Notes: a model not told the origin generated them from the letters alone. Counted from the stretch's first letter, positions 24,895-34,559 are shown. The stretch is DNA of 42,573 nt from JAEULH01 sp034382075 (GCA_034382075.1 JAXMOZ010000021.1:1-42573), one strand, 5' to 3'. Numbers and translations are program-made.

Positions 24895-25320
24895 ATGAAC
24901 CGCCCCACCAGACGCGCCAAGGCACGCCACCAGCTCTTCCTCGACGCCGACCTCAGCGAGAAACTGGAGGCGCTCGCGGCCAAGCCCGGCGCGTCGAAGT
25001 CCGCCATCCTGGCCGATGCGGTGGCGGCCTGGCTCAACCGCCGGGGCGCCCAGGAACTCGACGACCGCTTCGGCCTGCGCCTCAACCGGATCAGCGCCCA
25101 GCTCAACCGGATCGAGCGCGACCAGCAGGTCCTGCTGGAAAGTCTGGCACTTTTCGTCCGCTACCAGCTCACGATCACCGCGCCGCTCCCCGAAGCCGAT
25201 CAGGCCGCGCGCGCCGTCGGGCGCGACCGCTTCCAGGCCTTCGTCGATCAGGTCGGCCGCCACTTTGCGGCCGGCGGCCGGACGCTGAGCCGGAACGGAG
25301 AGGGGGAGGGCACGCCATGA
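24895..25320 (+). CDS. CopG/ribbon-helix-helix-like transfer regulator
   Basis: 141 aa from ATG 24895, after a GGGGG ribosome site; an in-frame ATG at 24856 lies inside traG. The N-terminus HQLFLDADLSEKLEALAAKP then SKSAILADAVAAWLNRRG is a ribbon-helix-helix fold. A helical C-terminal part (RLNRISAQLNRIERDQQVL) looks like a short coiled coil for oligomerisation. Between traG and trbB this gene resembles the TraR/CopG-type proteins of Tn4371-like elements; it may repress the trb operon or help assemble the relaxosome. It overlaps trbB by 4 bases. Confidence 0.8.
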   Translation: MNRPTRRAKARHQLFLDADLSEKLEALAAKPGASKSAILADAVAAWLNRRGAQELDDRFGLRLNRISAQLNRIERDQQVLLESLALFVRYQLTITAPLPEADQAARAVGRDRFQAFVDQVGRHFAAGGRTLSRNGEGEGTP

Positions 25321-26333
25321 GCCTGTCCCATCCCGAGGCCCAGGCCAATCTGCAAGCTCAAGAGCGCCGGCGCGCCATGCTGCGCACCGCCATGGGACCG
25401 GTGATCGCCGCCGCACTCGCCGATCCCGCGGTCATCGAGGTGATGGTCAATCCCGACGGCGTGCTGCGGCTCGACCGGCTCGGCCAGGGCCGGATCGAAA
25501 CGGGCGCCCGGCTGGCGCCGGCTGAGGTCGAGCGGATCATCCGCCTGGTCGCGAGCCACGTCCGCGCCGAGGCCCACGCCGGCAACCCGGTGGTCAGCGC
25601 CGAGCTGCCGCCGCGCGACGACGGCCTGGCCGGCGAACGCTTCGAAGGCTTGCTGCCGCCGGTGGCGACGGCGCCGTGCTTCGCCATCCGCAAGCCGGCG
25701 GCGAAGATCTACAGACTCGACGACTATGTCGCCGACCGCATCGTCATGCCGGTCCAGGCCGACGCGCTGCGCAAGGCCGTCCGGGACCGGCGCAACCTGC
25801 TGATCGCGGGCGGCACCAGCTCGGGCAAGACGACGCTCGCCAATGCGCTCCTGGCCGAGATCGCGGAGCTCGAGGAGCGGGTGATCCTGATCGAGGACAC
25901 CCGCGAGCTGCAATGCGCAGCACCCGATTCTGTGGCGCTGCGCACACGGCCGGGCGTCGTCTCCATGGCGGATCTGGTCCGTTCCACCCTGCGGCTGCGA
26001 CCGGACCGGATCATCGTCGGCGAGGTCCGCGGCGCCGAGGCCCTCGACATGCTCAAGGCCTGGAACACCGGTCATCCCGGCGGCATCGCCACCGTTCACG
26101 CCAACTCCGCGCGGTCCGCCCTCTACCGGCTCGAGCAGCTCGTGCAGGAAAGTGTCGTCACTGTCCCCCGGCGGCTGATCGCCGAGGCGATCGATCTCGT
26201 CGTCTTCATCCAGGGCCGTGGCACGGGCCGCCGCATCGAGACGATCGCCGAGGTCGCCGGCCTCGATGCCGACGGCGATTACGCCGTCACCGACTTCGCA
26301 CCCCATCGGCTTCATGCCCCCACCGCCCTTTGA
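25317..26333 (+). CDS. trbB: TrbB, VirB11-type secretion ATPase
   Basis: 338 aa. Walker A GGTSSGKTT at 165-173, Asp box LIEDTRELQC, Walker B-like RIIVGEVRGAEALDML, and the His box GGIATVHANSARSAL, in the VirB11/PilT order. It forms a hexameric cytoplasmic ATPase that powers T-pilus assembly and substrate transfer. ATG overlaps the stop of the CopG-like gene; trbC follows after 22 bases with its own AAGGAG. Confidence 0.95.
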   Translation: MSLSHPEAQANLQAQERRRAMLRTAMGPVIAAALADPAVIEVMVNPDGVLRLDRLGQGRIETGARLAPAEVERIIRLVASHVRAEAHAGNPVVSAELPPRDDGLAGERFEGLLPPVATAPCFAIRKPAAKIYRLDDYVADRIVMPVQADALRKAVRDRRNLLIAGGTSSGKTTLANALLAEIAELEERVILIEDTRELQCAAPDSVALRTRPGVVSMADLVRSTLRLRPDRIIVGEVRGAEALDMLKAWNTGHPGGIATVHANSARSALYRLEQLVQESVVTVPRRLIAEAIDLVVFIQGRGTGRRIETIAEVAGLDADGDYAVTDFAPHRLHAPTAL

Positions 26334-26355
26334 CCGTCGACAAGGAGCGACTACC

Positions 26356-26706
26356 ATGTGTCCGTCCACTTCCCTTCCGGCTCCCCACGTTTCGACAAAG
26401 TGTTTCCTGCGATCGCTTGCCGGCGCCGCGGTCGTCACGCTGCTGCTTTGCGGGACGGCGCACGCCGCCGGTTCGGGCATGCCCTGGGAGCAGCCGCTGG
26501 AGCAGGTGCTGCTGTCCGTCCAGGGGCCGGTCGCCAGGATCGTTGCGGTGATCATCATCATCATCACCGGCCTGACGCTCGCCTTCGGCGAGACCAGCGG
26601 CGGCTTCCGGCGGCTGATCCAGATCGTGTTCGGCCTCACCATCGCGTTCGCGGCCAGCTCGTTCTTCCTCAGCTTCTTCAGCTTCGGCGGCGGAGCGCTG
26701 GTCTGA
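26356..26706 (+). CDS. trbC: TrbC, T-pilin precursor
   Basis: 116 aa from ATG 26356 (AAGGAG upstream). A long N-terminal signal sequence ends near THAA/HAAGSG at about 40-45. Two hydrophobic segments follow (IVAVIIIIITGLTLAFG and LIQIVFGLTIAFAASSFF). This is the TrbC/VirB2 layout. After signal peptidase cleavage the C-terminus is trimmed and the protein cyclised by TraF (gene at 13201), then polymerised into the conjugative pilus. The stop shares one base with the trbD start. Confidence 0.92.
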   Translation: MCPSTSLPAPHVSTKCFLRSLAGAAVVTLLLCGTAHAAGSGMPWEQPLEQVLLSVQGPVARIVAVIIIIITGLTLAFGETSGGFRRLIQIVFGLTIAFAASSFFLSFFSFGGGALV

Positions 26707-26978
26707 TGCCGGACGGCGTCCACCATATCGAGGGGTTCGAGGCGCTGCTGCACCGGGCGCTGACCGAGCCGATCCTGCTCGGCGGCGTGCCGCGCGCCAT
26801 CGCCATCGTCAATGGCACCGTGGCGGCCGCCATGGGGCTCGGTCTGCAGCAATGGATCGCCGGCCTGGTGCTGTGGATCGTCGGTCACACGCTGGCGGTG
26901 TTCGCCACCAAGCGCGATCCCGACTTCGCCGCCGTGCTCGCCCGCCATCTTCGCCAGAAGGGATGGTGGTCATGTTGA
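26706..26978 (+). CDS. trbD: TrbD, VirB3-like membrane protein
   Basis: 90 aa beginning MPDGVHHIEGFEALLHRALT, then a double hydrophobic hairpin (about 28-62) and a positively charged tail. This matches TrbD/VirB3, a small inner-membrane protein that works with the TrbE ATPase in pilus assembly. It overlaps trbC by one base and trbE by 7 bases. Confidence 0.9.
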   Translation: MPDGVHHIEGFEALLHRALTEPILLGGVPRAIAIVNGTVAAAMGLGLQQWIAGLVLWIVGHTLAVFATKRDPDFAAVLARHLRQKGWWSC

Positions 26979-29431
26979 ACGTCGCCGAATACCGGCAGAC
27001 CGCCGACCGGCTGGCCGATCATCTTCCCTGGGCGGCGCTGGTGGCGCCCGGCGTCGTCCTCAACAAGGACGGCAGCTTCCAGCGGACCCTGCGCTTCCGC
27101 GGTCCCGACCTGGAAAGCGCCACCGAAGCCGAGCTGGTTGGCGCGTGCGCGCGGGCGAACAATGTCCTGCGCCGCTTCGGCTCCGGGTGGGCGCTCTTCT
27201 TCGAGGCCGACCGGATCGAAGCGCTCGGCTACCCCGACGCACGCTTCCCCGATCCGGCCTCCTGGCTGGTCGACGAGGAACGCCGCGCCGCCTTCGATGG
27301 GCGGCGCGGCCGGCACTTCGAGAGCCGCTATCACCTGACGCTGCTCTACCTGCCGCCGGCCGACCAGGTCGCCAGGGCCGAACGCGCGCTGATGGAGCGG
27401 GACACGCCCGAGACGGGGCGGGACTGGCGGCAGGAGCTCACGGGCTTCATCGCCGAGACTGACCGCGTGCTCGACCTCTTGTCCAGCTTCATGCCGGAGG
27501 TGCGGGCGCTCGACGACGCCGAGACCCTGACCTATCTCCACGGCACGATTTCCACGCGGCGCCATCCGGTCGCCGTCCCCGAGACCCCGCTCTATCTCGA
27601 CGCCATCCTGGTTGACACGCCGCTCAGCGGTGGCATCGAGCCGATGCTCGGAGACCAGCATCTCCGCACGCTGACCATCCTAGGCTTCCCGAGCCTGACC
27701 CGGCCGGGGCTTCTCGACGCGCTCAACCATCAGGACTTCGCCTATCGCTGGGTGACGCGCTTCCTCGCGCTCGACAAGACCGAGGCCGGCAAGGCGCTGA
27801 CCCGGATCCGGCGCCAGTGGTTCAACAAGCGCAAGTCGATTGCCGTGCTGCTGCGCGAGGTCATCCACAACGAACCGGTCCAGCTGCTCGACTCCGACGC
27901 CGACAACAAGGTCATGGATGCGGACCTGGCGCTCCAGGCGCTCGGCGGCGACCATGTCGCCTTCGGCTATCTCACGACGACCATCACGGTTTCGGACACG
28001 GATCGGCATCAGGCGGACGAGAAGGTCCGCGCCGTCGAGCGGATCGTCAACGGCCTGGGCTTCACCTGCCTGCGTGAAAGCGTCAATGCGGTGGAGGCCT
28101 GGCTGGGCAGCCTCCCGGGCCATGTCTACGCCAATGTCCGCCAGCCGCTCGTCCACACGCTGAATCTCGCCCATCTGGTGCCGCTGTCGTCGGTCTGGGC
28201 TGGCCCTGCGCGCAACGTCCACCTGGACGGCCCGCCGCTGCTCTACGCCGAGACCAGCGGCTCGACGCCGTTCCGGCTCTCCACCCATGTCGGCGACGTT
28301 GGCCACTTGCTGATCGTCGGGCCGACCGGTGCCGGCAAGTCCGTGCTGCTGGCGATGCTGGCACTCCAGTTCCGCCGCTATGCCGGCTCCCAGGTCTATA
28401 TTTTCGACAAGGGGTATTCCGCCCGCGCCGCCGTGCTCGCCATGGGCGGCGAGCATCATGCGCTGGGCTCCGACGGCTCGCTCGCCTTCCAGCCGTTGCG
28501 CGGCATCGACGATCCGGCCGAGCGAAGCTGGGCCGCCGAATGGATCGGCGCGCTGCTGGCGCACGAGAAGGTCGTCGTCACCCCGGAGGTGAAGGAGGCC
28601 GTCTGGTCGACGTTGACCAGTCTGGCTTCCGCGCCGATCGAGGAGCGCACGCTCACCGGCCTCTCGGTGCTGCTGCAATCGAACGCGCTCAAGGCCGCGC
28701 TCATGCCCTACACGCTGGACGGCCCATTCGGCCGGCTGCTCGACGCCGCCGAGAACCGGCTCGCATTGGCGGACGTCCAGTGCTTCGAGACCGAGGAGCT
28801 GATGTCGCAAGCCGGCGTGGTCCTGCCGGTGCTGACCTATCTCTTCCATCGGCTGGAGGAGCGCTTCGCCAGCCTGTCGGAGACAGCGGAGAAAAGCCGG
28901 CCGACCCTGCTGATCCTCGACGAGGCCTGGGTCTATCTCGACAATCCGGTCTTCGCCGCGCGCATCCGCGAATGGCTGAAGGTGCTGCGCAAGAAGAACG
29001 TCAGCGTCGTCTTCGCCACCCAATCGCTCGCCGATATCGCCGATAGCGCCATCGCGCCGGCCATCGTCGAGAGCTGCCCGCAGCGCATCTTCCTGCCCAA
29101 CGACCGGGCGATCGAGCCGCAGGCGCGGGCCGCTTACGAGCGCTTCGGCCTCAACGAGCGGCAGGTCGAGCTGATCGCCCGCGCCACCCCGAAGCGCCAC
29201 TACTACCTGCAATCGCGGCGCGGCAACCGGCTCTTCGAGCTCGGGCTTGGCCCCATCGCGCTCGCGCTCTGCGGCGCGTCCGACCCGGCCTCCCAGACTC
29301 TCATCGACCAGATCCTCGCCGAGAGGGGTGCGGAAGGCTTCGCCCTCGGCTTCCTCGATGCGTGCGGCCTCGATTGGGCCGCTGGCCTGCTCAACGACTT
29401 CCCCAACCCTGAACAGGAGACATCATCATGA
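26972..29431 (+). CDS. trbE: TrbE, VirB4-type ATPase
   Basis: 819 aa from ATG 26972; ATG 26963 is an alternative. The N-terminal domain (CagE/TrbE/VirB region, about 150-380) precedes the ATPase: Walker A GPTGAGKS at 450-457, IFDKGYSARA, and Walker B LLILDEAWVYL with Asp650/Glu651, then FATQSLADIADS. It energises substrate movement and pilus biogenesis at the inner membrane, and it is the best-conserved type IV secretion gene. The stop overlaps the trbJ ATG. Confidence 0.95.
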   Translation: MLNVAEYRQTADRLADHLPWAALVAPGVVLNKDGSFQRTLRFRGPDLESATEAELVGACARANNVLRRFGSGWALFFEADRIEALGYPDARFPDPASWLVDEERRAAFDGRRGRHFESRYHLTLLYLPPADQVARAERALMERDTPETGRDWRQELTGFIAETDRVLDLLSSFMPEVRALDDAETLTYLHGTISTRRHPVAVPETPLYLDAILVDTPLSGGIEPMLGDQHLRTLTILGFPSLTRPGLLDALNHQDFAYRWVTRFLALDKTEAGKALTRIRRQWFNKRKSIAVLLREVIHNEPVQLLDSDADNKVMDADLALQALGGDHVAFGYLTTTITVSDTDRHQADEKVRAVERIVNGLGFTCLRESVNAVEAWLGSLPGHVYANVRQPLVHTLNLAHLVPLSSVWAGPARNVHLDGPPLLYAETSGSTPFRLSTHVGDVGHLLIVGPTGAGKSVLLAMLALQFRRYAGSQVYIFDKGYSARAAVLAMGGEHHALGSDGSLAFQPLRGIDDPAERSWAAEWIGALLAHEKVVVTPEVKEAVWSTLTSLASAPIEERTLTGLSVLLQSNALKAALMPYTLDGPFGRLLDAAENRLALADVQCFETEELMSQAGVVLPVLTYLFHRLEERFASLSETAEKSRPTLLILDEAWVYLDNPVFAARIREWLKVLRKKNVSVVFATQSLADIADSAIAPAIVESCPQRIFLPNDRAIEPQARAAYERFGLNERQVELIARATPKRHYYLQSRRGNRLFELGLGPIALALCGASDPASQTLIDQILAERGAEGFALGFLDACGLDWAAGLLNDFPNPEQETSS

Positions 29432-30153
29432 TGCGCAAGACGCTCGCGGCCCTGGCTGTCGCAACCTCGCTCGGTGCCGGCATGGCGGTGGTTCCGGCGG
29501 GTCCGGCCGCAGCCATCACCGTGTTCGACCCCTCGAACTTTGCCCAGAACATCCTGCAGGCCGCCCGCGCGCTGGAGCAGATCAACAACCAGATCCAATC
29601 GCTTCAGAACGAAGCGACCATGCTGCAGAACATGGCGAAGAACCTTCAGCGCCTCGACTATTCGTCGCTCGGCCAGATCACCGGGGCGCTTCAGCGCATC
29701 GATGGGCTGATGATCCAGGCGCAGGGCATCGCCTTTGAGGTCGGCGCCACCGATGCTGCCTTCCGGCAGCAATTCCCCGAACAATATGACGCAGCCGTGA
29801 CCACCGATCAGTTCGTGGCCGACGCCCGGACCCGCTGGCGCAATTCGATGAGCGCGTACCACCAGACCATGCGGATACAGGCGCAGGTGGTCGAGAACGT
29901 CCAGGCCGATGGCGCCACCTTGTCGGAACTGGTGACGGCCTCGCAGGGCGCGGTGGGGAGCCTGCAGGCGCAGCAGGCGACCAACCAGCTGCTCGCCCTT
30001 TCCACCAAGCAGCAGCTCCAGATCCAGAACCTGATGGCCGCGCAGTACCGCTCGGAAGCGCTGGACCAGGCGCGCAAGGCGCAGGCGGAGGAAGCCGCCC
30101 GCGCGGCGACCGCTCGCTTCCTCGGCTCGGGGACCGCCTACACGCCGCGCTAG
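29428..30153 (+). CDS. trbJ: TrbJ, VirB5-like periplasmic/pilus-tip protein
   Basis: 241 aa with a signal peptide (about 1-29, ending PAAA). The mature protein is helical and Gln-rich (LEQINNQIQSLQNEATMLQN), with coiled-coil character to the C-terminus, as in TrbJ/VirB5. It is expected at the pilus tip or in the periplasm. In IncP plasmids trbK (entry exclusion lipoprotein) lies next; here trbL follows after 25 bases, so trbK is missing. Confidence 0.9.
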   Translation: MMRKTLAALAVATSLGAGMAVVPAGPAAAITVFDPSNFAQNILQAARALEQINNQIQSLQNEATMLQNMAKNLQRLDYSSLGQITGALQRIDGLMIQAQGIAFEVGATDAAFRQQFPEQYDAAVTTDQFVADARTRWRNSMSAYHQTMRIQAQVVENVQADGATLSELVTASQGAVGSLQAQQATNQLLALSTKQQLQIQNLMAAQYRSEALDQARKAQAEEAARAATARFLGSGTAYTPR

Positions 30154-30178
30154 CGGCTGGGCGTCAGGAAGAAACGCG

Positions 30179-31540
30179 ATGGGCGACCTCAACGTCATCG
30201 ACCGCTTCATGGAGAGCTTCATCCGCTACATCGATAGCGGGTTCGGGCTGCTGACCGGCGACGTCGCCTTCCTGACTACCATCCTCATCGCCATCGACAT
30301 CACGCTGGCCGGCCTGTTCTGGGCCATGGATGGCGAGTCCAACATCTTCGGCCGGCTGATCAAGAAGATCCTCTACGTCGGCGTCTTCGCCCTCATCCTC
30401 AATAATTTCTCGATGCTGGCCGATATCGTCTACCGGTCCTTCGCGGGGCTTGGCCTGCAGGCCACCGCAAACAGCCTGACCGCCGCCGATCTGCTCAAGC
30501 CTGGCCGGCTCGCCGGCACCGGGTTCGAGGCCGCCTGGCCGCTGCTACACCAGGTCGGCGAGCTGATGGGCTTCACCAGCTTTTTCGACAACTTCCTGAC
30601 CATCATCGTGCTGCTGATCGCCTGGGCCATCGTGATCCTGGCCTTCTTCATCCTGGCGGTGCAGCTCTTCATCACCATCCTGGAGTTCAAGCTGACGACG
30701 CTGGCCGGCTTCGTGCTGGTGCCCTTCGCGCTCTGGAACAAGACCTCGTTCCTCGCCGAACGCGTGCTGGGCAATGTCGTGTCGTCCGGCGTCAAGGTGA
30801 TGGTGCTGGCGGTCATCGTCGGCATCGGCTCGAGTTTCTTCGGCGAGTTCATCACCGCGCTCCAAGGACAGGAGCCGAACATCGGCCACGCCATGTCGCT
30901 AGTGCTGGCGGCGCTCTCGCTGTTCGGTCTCGGCATCTTCGGCCCCGGCATCGCTTCCGGCCTCGTCTCCGGCGCGCCGCAGCTTGGCGCCGGCGCCGCG
31001 ATCGGTACCGCCGGTGCGGTCGCGGGCGCCGCGATGCTGACGGGAGGTGCCGCCATCGCCGGCATGCGTGGCCTCGGTGCAGCCGGATCGGGAGGCATGG
31101 CCGCGATCCGCGCCGGCACATCGGTCGGCGCCGCGGCATCCACGGCTTATGGACTCGGTCAGGCGACGTCCGGCGCAACCGGCATGGCCGGTGTGGCTGC
31201 GGGACTGAGCGGAGTGGCACGGGCGGGCGGCGGTGCCGTCGCGCAAGGCGTTCGCGCCATGGCAAGCCGCGCCGGTGAACCCCTGAAGGAAAGCGTGCAA
31301 GGAGGCCGCAGCGCCGCGTGGCGCGCCACCGGCGGCGCCGCTCCGAGCGGTGCCAGTTCAGTCTCAGCGGCGTCGGCGCGTTCCGCTCCCGTACCGCCAT
31401 CCGGCGGTGCCGCGCCCGACTGGGCCAGACGCCTGCGCGCCGAACAGGCCGCGCGCGCCCACCGCCAGGCCACGACGCAGGCGATCAGGGACGGCGACCG
31501 TCCCGGCGGCGCGGCTAATCCCGACCTCAAGGAGGACTGA
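30179..31540 (+). CDS. trbL: TrbL, VirB6-like polytopic membrane protein
   Basis: 453 aa. After VIDRFMESFIRYIDSGFG there are about six to seven hydrophobic segments between 25 and 270, including LLIAWAIVILAFFILAVQLF. The last 180 residues are Gly/Ala/Ser-rich and low-complexity, typical of TrbL C-termini. It forms part of the inner-membrane channel and contacts the transferred strand in VirB6 systems. A purine-rich AGGAAGAAA site precedes the ATG. Confidence 0.92.
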   Translation: MGDLNVIDRFMESFIRYIDSGFGLLTGDVAFLTTILIAIDITLAGLFWAMDGESNIFGRLIKKILYVGVFALILNNFSMLADIVYRSFAGLGLQATANSLTAADLLKPGRLAGTGFEAAWPLLHQVGELMGFTSFFDNFLTIIVLLIAWAIVILAFFILAVQLFITILEFKLTTLAGFVLVPFALWNKTSFLAERVLGNVVSSGVKVMVLAVIVGIGSSFFGEFITALQGQEPNIGHAMSLVLAALSLFGLGIFGPGIASGLVSGAPQLGAGAAIGTAGAVAGAAMLTGGAAIAGMRGLGAAGSGGMAAIRAGTSVGAAASTAYGLGQATSGATGMAGVAAGLSGVARAGGGAVAQGVRAMASRAGEPLKESVQGGRSAAWRATGGAAPSGASSVSAASARSAPVPPSGGAAPDWARRLRAEQAARAHRQATTQAIRDGDRPGGAANPDLKED

Positions 31541-31546
31541 TCCGCG

Positions 31547-32263
31547 ATGAAGTTCAAACGCACCCTCCAGCGCTACGGCCAGACGCCCGAGCCGGTGACG
31601 CCTTATCAGAAGGCGGCCCAGGTCTGGGACGAACGTATCGGCTCGGCGCGCGTCCAAGCCAGGAACTGGCGCCTCATGGCCTTCGGCAGCCTCGCTCTCA
31701 GCATGGGGCTCGCCGTTGGCATGGCCTGGCAGTCGATGCAGAGCCGCGTCACGCCCTATGTGGTCGAGGTCGACCGCCTGGGCGAGGTCCGCGCCGTCGC
31801 GCCGGCGATCCAGAACTATCAGCCCACCGACGCCCAGATCGCGTGGCATCTGGGCCGCTTCATCGCCGGCGTGCGCGGGATATCGGTCGATCCGGTGCTG
31901 GTGCGCCGGAACTGGCTCGACGCCTACGACTTCGCCACCGACCGGGCGGCGGTCTTCCTCAACGACTACGCGCGCGCCAACGACCCGTTCGCCGCCATCG
32001 GCACGCGCAGTGTCTCCGTCCAGGTGACGAGCGTGGTGCGCGCCTCGGACTCGTCGTTTCAGGTGAAGTGGACCGAGCAGGTCTACGAGCGCGGAAGTCT
32101 CGCCCGCACCGAGCGCTGGACCGCCATCCTCACGACCGTCATCCAGCCGCCGCGCAGCGCCGAGGTGCTCCGCAAGAACCCGCTCGGCCTCTACGTCAAC
32201 GCCATCGCCTGGTCGCGCGAACTCGATCCCGCCACCGCGCCCGAAGGGAGGATCCCCCAATGA
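31547..32263 (+). CDS. trbF: TrbF, VirB8-like inner-membrane scaffold
   Basis: 238 aa. A cytoplasmic N-terminus (about 1-40), one membrane segment (about 43-62, FGSLALSMGLAVGMAW), then a periplasmic NTF2-like domain with YVVEVDRLGEV, FLNDYARANDPF and a conserved NPLGLYVNAIAWSREL end. This is the TrbF/VirB8 layout. It nucleates channel assembly. AAGGAGG precedes the ATG; the stop overlaps trbG (ATGA). Confidence 0.93.
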   Translation: MKFKRTLQRYGQTPEPVTPYQKAAQVWDERIGSARVQARNWRLMAFGSLALSMGLAVGMAWQSMQSRVTPYVVEVDRLGEVRAVAPAIQNYQPTDAQIAWHLGRFIAGVRGISVDPVLVRRNWLDAYDFATDRAAVFLNDYARANDPFAAIGTRSVSVQVTSVVRASDSSFQVKWTEQVYERGSLARTERWTAILTTVIQPPRSAEVLRKNPLGLYVNAIAWSRELDPATAPEGRIPQ

Positions 32264-33318
32264 CCCGCACTTTATCGATCGGCGCGATCCCGATGCCTGT
32301 CGGTCAGATCCGCGCCATTCTGATCGCCTCCGTGTCGACGCTGGCGCTGGCTGCCTGCGCCGGCCGGACGCCGCCGCCGACCATCGCCTACGACAGCGCG
32401 GACTTCCAGGCAGCGGTGATCGAGACGGAGCCGCCCGCGCCGGTCGAGGTCGTGACCATCGCCGAGCCCTTGCCGCTGCCCGGGCAGCTCCTGCCGCCGC
32501 CATCGACACGACGCCGGGCCGACAACCGGCCGCCGACCGAGCAGGTCGACGCCGCCAACAGGGCGGCGCTCCAGGAGCCCAGCACTCACGGCTATATCAA
32601 TGCCGTCCAGGTCTATCCCTATACGCAAGGTGCGCTCTACCGCTTGTATGCTGCGCCCGAGCGGGTCAGCGACATCGCGCTTCAGCCGGGCGAGACCCTG
32701 ACCGCCGTATCCGCCGGCGACACGGTGCGCTGGGTGATCGGCGACACCACCAGCGGCTCCGGCGAGACGCGCCGCGTCCATGTGCTGGTCAAGCCTTTCG
32801 CGCCGGGTCTCGCCACCAACCTCGTCATCGCCACTGACCGGCGCACCTACCATCTCCAGCTCGAGAGCACCGACAGCACGGCGATGGCGGCGATCTCCTG
32901 GACCTATCCGCAGGACCAGCTTCTGGCGCTGCAGCGGCGGAACGAGAACGCCGACGCCGCCACGCCGATTGCCAGCGGCGTCACCCTGGAGAACCTGTGG
33001 TTCCGTTACGCCATCTCCGGCGACAGCCCGCCCTGGCGGCCGGTGCGCGCCTTCGACGACGGCTCCAAGGTCTTCATCGAGTTCCCCGGACGGATCGACC
33101 AGGGCGAGGCGCCGCCGCTGTTCGTGGTCGGTCCTGCGGGCGACAACCAGCTCGTCAACTACCGGGTCCGGCGCAACTACTACATCGTCGACCGTCTGTT
33201 CGCCGCCGCCGAGCTGCGCCTGGGGACCGATCCGCAGCAGGTCGTTCGCATCAGCCGAACCGACAGCGTTTCCAGCGTCGCGTCCGACGCCGGACCGCAA
33301 TCGCGGTCGGACCGCTAA
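32260..33318 (+). CDS. trbG: TrbG, VirB9-like outer-channel protein (lipoprotein)
   Basis: 352 aa. The N-terminal signal ends in a lipobox LAAC with Cys33, so it is probably lipid-modified. That is unusual for VirB9 and may compensate for the absent TrbH lipoprotein. The VirB9/CagX domain follows: AVQVYPYTQGALYRLYAAPE, GDTVRWVIGDTTSG, and the C-terminal NYRVRRNYYIVDRLFAAAEL. It forms the outer ring of the channel with TrbI. ATGA overlap with trbF. Confidence 0.93.
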   Translation: MTRTLSIGAIPMPVGQIRAILIASVSTLALAACAGRTPPPTIAYDSADFQAAVIETEPPAPVEVVTIAEPLPLPGQLLPPPSTRRRADNRPPTEQVDAANRAALQEPSTHGYINAVQVYPYTQGALYRLYAAPERVSDIALQPGETLTAVSAGDTVRWVIGDTTSGSGETRRVHVLVKPFAPGLATNLVIATDRRTYHLQLESTDSTAMAAISWTYPQDQLLALQRRNENADAATPIASGVTLENLWFRYAISGDSPPWRPVRAFDDGSKVFIEFPGRIDQGEAPPLFVVGPAGDNQLVNYRVRRNYYIVDRLFAAAELRLGTDPQQVVRISRTDSVSSVASDAGPQSRSDR

Positions 33319-33329
33319 GGGAGGGCGAC

Positions 33330-34559
33330 ATGTCGGATACCGCCCCCCCACGCCCGGAGCCTCCCAAGCATGACCCGGAGACCCTCGTCCTCAAGGCCAC
33401 ACCGCGCCGCACCGTTCGCTTCAAGCGCAAGCTCCTGATCGGCATCGCGGCGGTCGCCTGTGGCGGGGTGCTCGGCGTGACCTGGCTGGCGCTCCAGGGA
33501 CCGGGGATGCGGATCGGCCAGCAAGGCCAGGAGCTCTACAGCACAGAGCGCAAACCCACGCCCGAGGGTCTCGCCGGTCTGCCCGGCGACTATGGGCAGA
33601 TCCGTCCCGGCACGCCGCAACTCGGTCCACCGCTGCCGGGCGATCTCGGCGGGCCCATCCTGGAACGCCAGCGGCAGCTCGGGATCGCCCCCGGTGCCAG
33701 CATGGACGACCAGGCAGCCCTGGCCGAGCGTCAGCGTCTTGCCCAGCAGGCTCAGAAGGCACGGGAAGCGGGCGTGTTCTTCCAGATCGCGACCCGGCCC
33801 GCGCTAGCCGCCACGTCGAGCGCGGGGCAGGGCGCCGGCATCGCGACGGCGGGCGAGCTCCCGCCGATAGCGGACGCCAATCGACTCAATCTCGATCCCG
33901 AGCGGGATCAGAACAACCAGCAGCGCAAGCTCGATTTCCTGAACCAGCCCGTCGAGAAGAGCATCTACAATCCTCACGCGCTCCAGACGCCGGCCTCGCC
34001 CTATCAGGTGATGGCGGGCAGCATCATCGCCGCCAGCCTCGTCACGGGCCTGAACTCGGATCTGCCGGGCCTCGTCGTTGCCCAGGTCACCGAGAACGTC
34101 TACGACACGGTGACCGGCCGCACGCTGCTGATCCCGCAAGGCGCACGCCTGATCGGCAGCTATGACAGCGTGATCGCCTTTGGCCAGAGCCGGGCGCTGC
34201 TGGTCTGGCGGCGCATCGTCCTGCCCGATGGCTCCTCCATTCAGATCGACAATCTGCCCGCGACCGATGCCGCCGGCTACGCTGGGCTCGAGGACGAAGT
34301 GGACTTCCACACCTGGCGGCTGATCAAGGGCGTGGTGCTCTCGACGCTGCTCGGCGTCGGCACCGAGCTGAGCCTCGGGGGCGAGGAGAGCGACCTGGTC
34401 CGGGCACTAAGGGAATCCACCCAGCAGAACGCCAGCCGGGCCGGCCAGCGCCTCACCGAGCGGAACCTCATCATCCAACCGACCATCACCGTCCGCCCCG
34501 GCTGGCCGCTACGCGTGATCGTCCACAAGGACCTCGTGCTCAGGCCCTATCGCGGATGA
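33330..34559 (+). CDS. trbI: TrbI, VirB10-like channel protein
   Basis: 409 aa. A Pro-rich cytoplasmic N-terminus, one membrane segment (about 35-55), a Pro/Gln-rich periplasmic linker, then the VirB10 C-terminal domain with SPYQVMAGSIIAASLVTGL, PGLVVAQVTENVYDT, LLIPQGARLIGSYDS and the final RVIVHKDLVLRPYR. It spans both membranes and senses energy from the ATPases. It follows trbG by 11 bases with GGGAGGG upstream. Last gene of the trb set; trbH is absent. Confidence 0.94.
   Translation: MSDTAPPRPEPPKHDPETLVLKATPRRTVRFKRKLLIGIAAVACGGVLGVTWLALQGPGMRIGQQGQELYSTERKPTPEGLAGLPGDYGQIRPGTPQLGPPLPGDLGGPILERQRQLGIAPGASMDDQAALAERQRLAQQAQKAREAGVFFQIATRPALAATSSAGQGAGIATAGELPPIADANRLNLDPERDQNNQQRKLDFLNQPVEKSIYNPHALQTPASPYQVMAGSIIAASLVTGLNSDLPGLVVAQVTENVYDTVTGRTLLIPQGARLIGSYDSVIAFGQSRALLVWRRIVLPDGSSIQIDNLPATDAAGYAGLEDEVDFHTWRLIKGVVLSTLLGVGTELSLGGEESDLVRALRESTQQNASRAGQRLTERNLIIQPTITVRPGWPLRVIVHKDLVLRPYRG

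Noticed and set aside
27680..29212. 510-codon minus-strand frame within trbE
   Set aside because: Antisense shadow of a VirB4 ATPase with intact Walker motifs.
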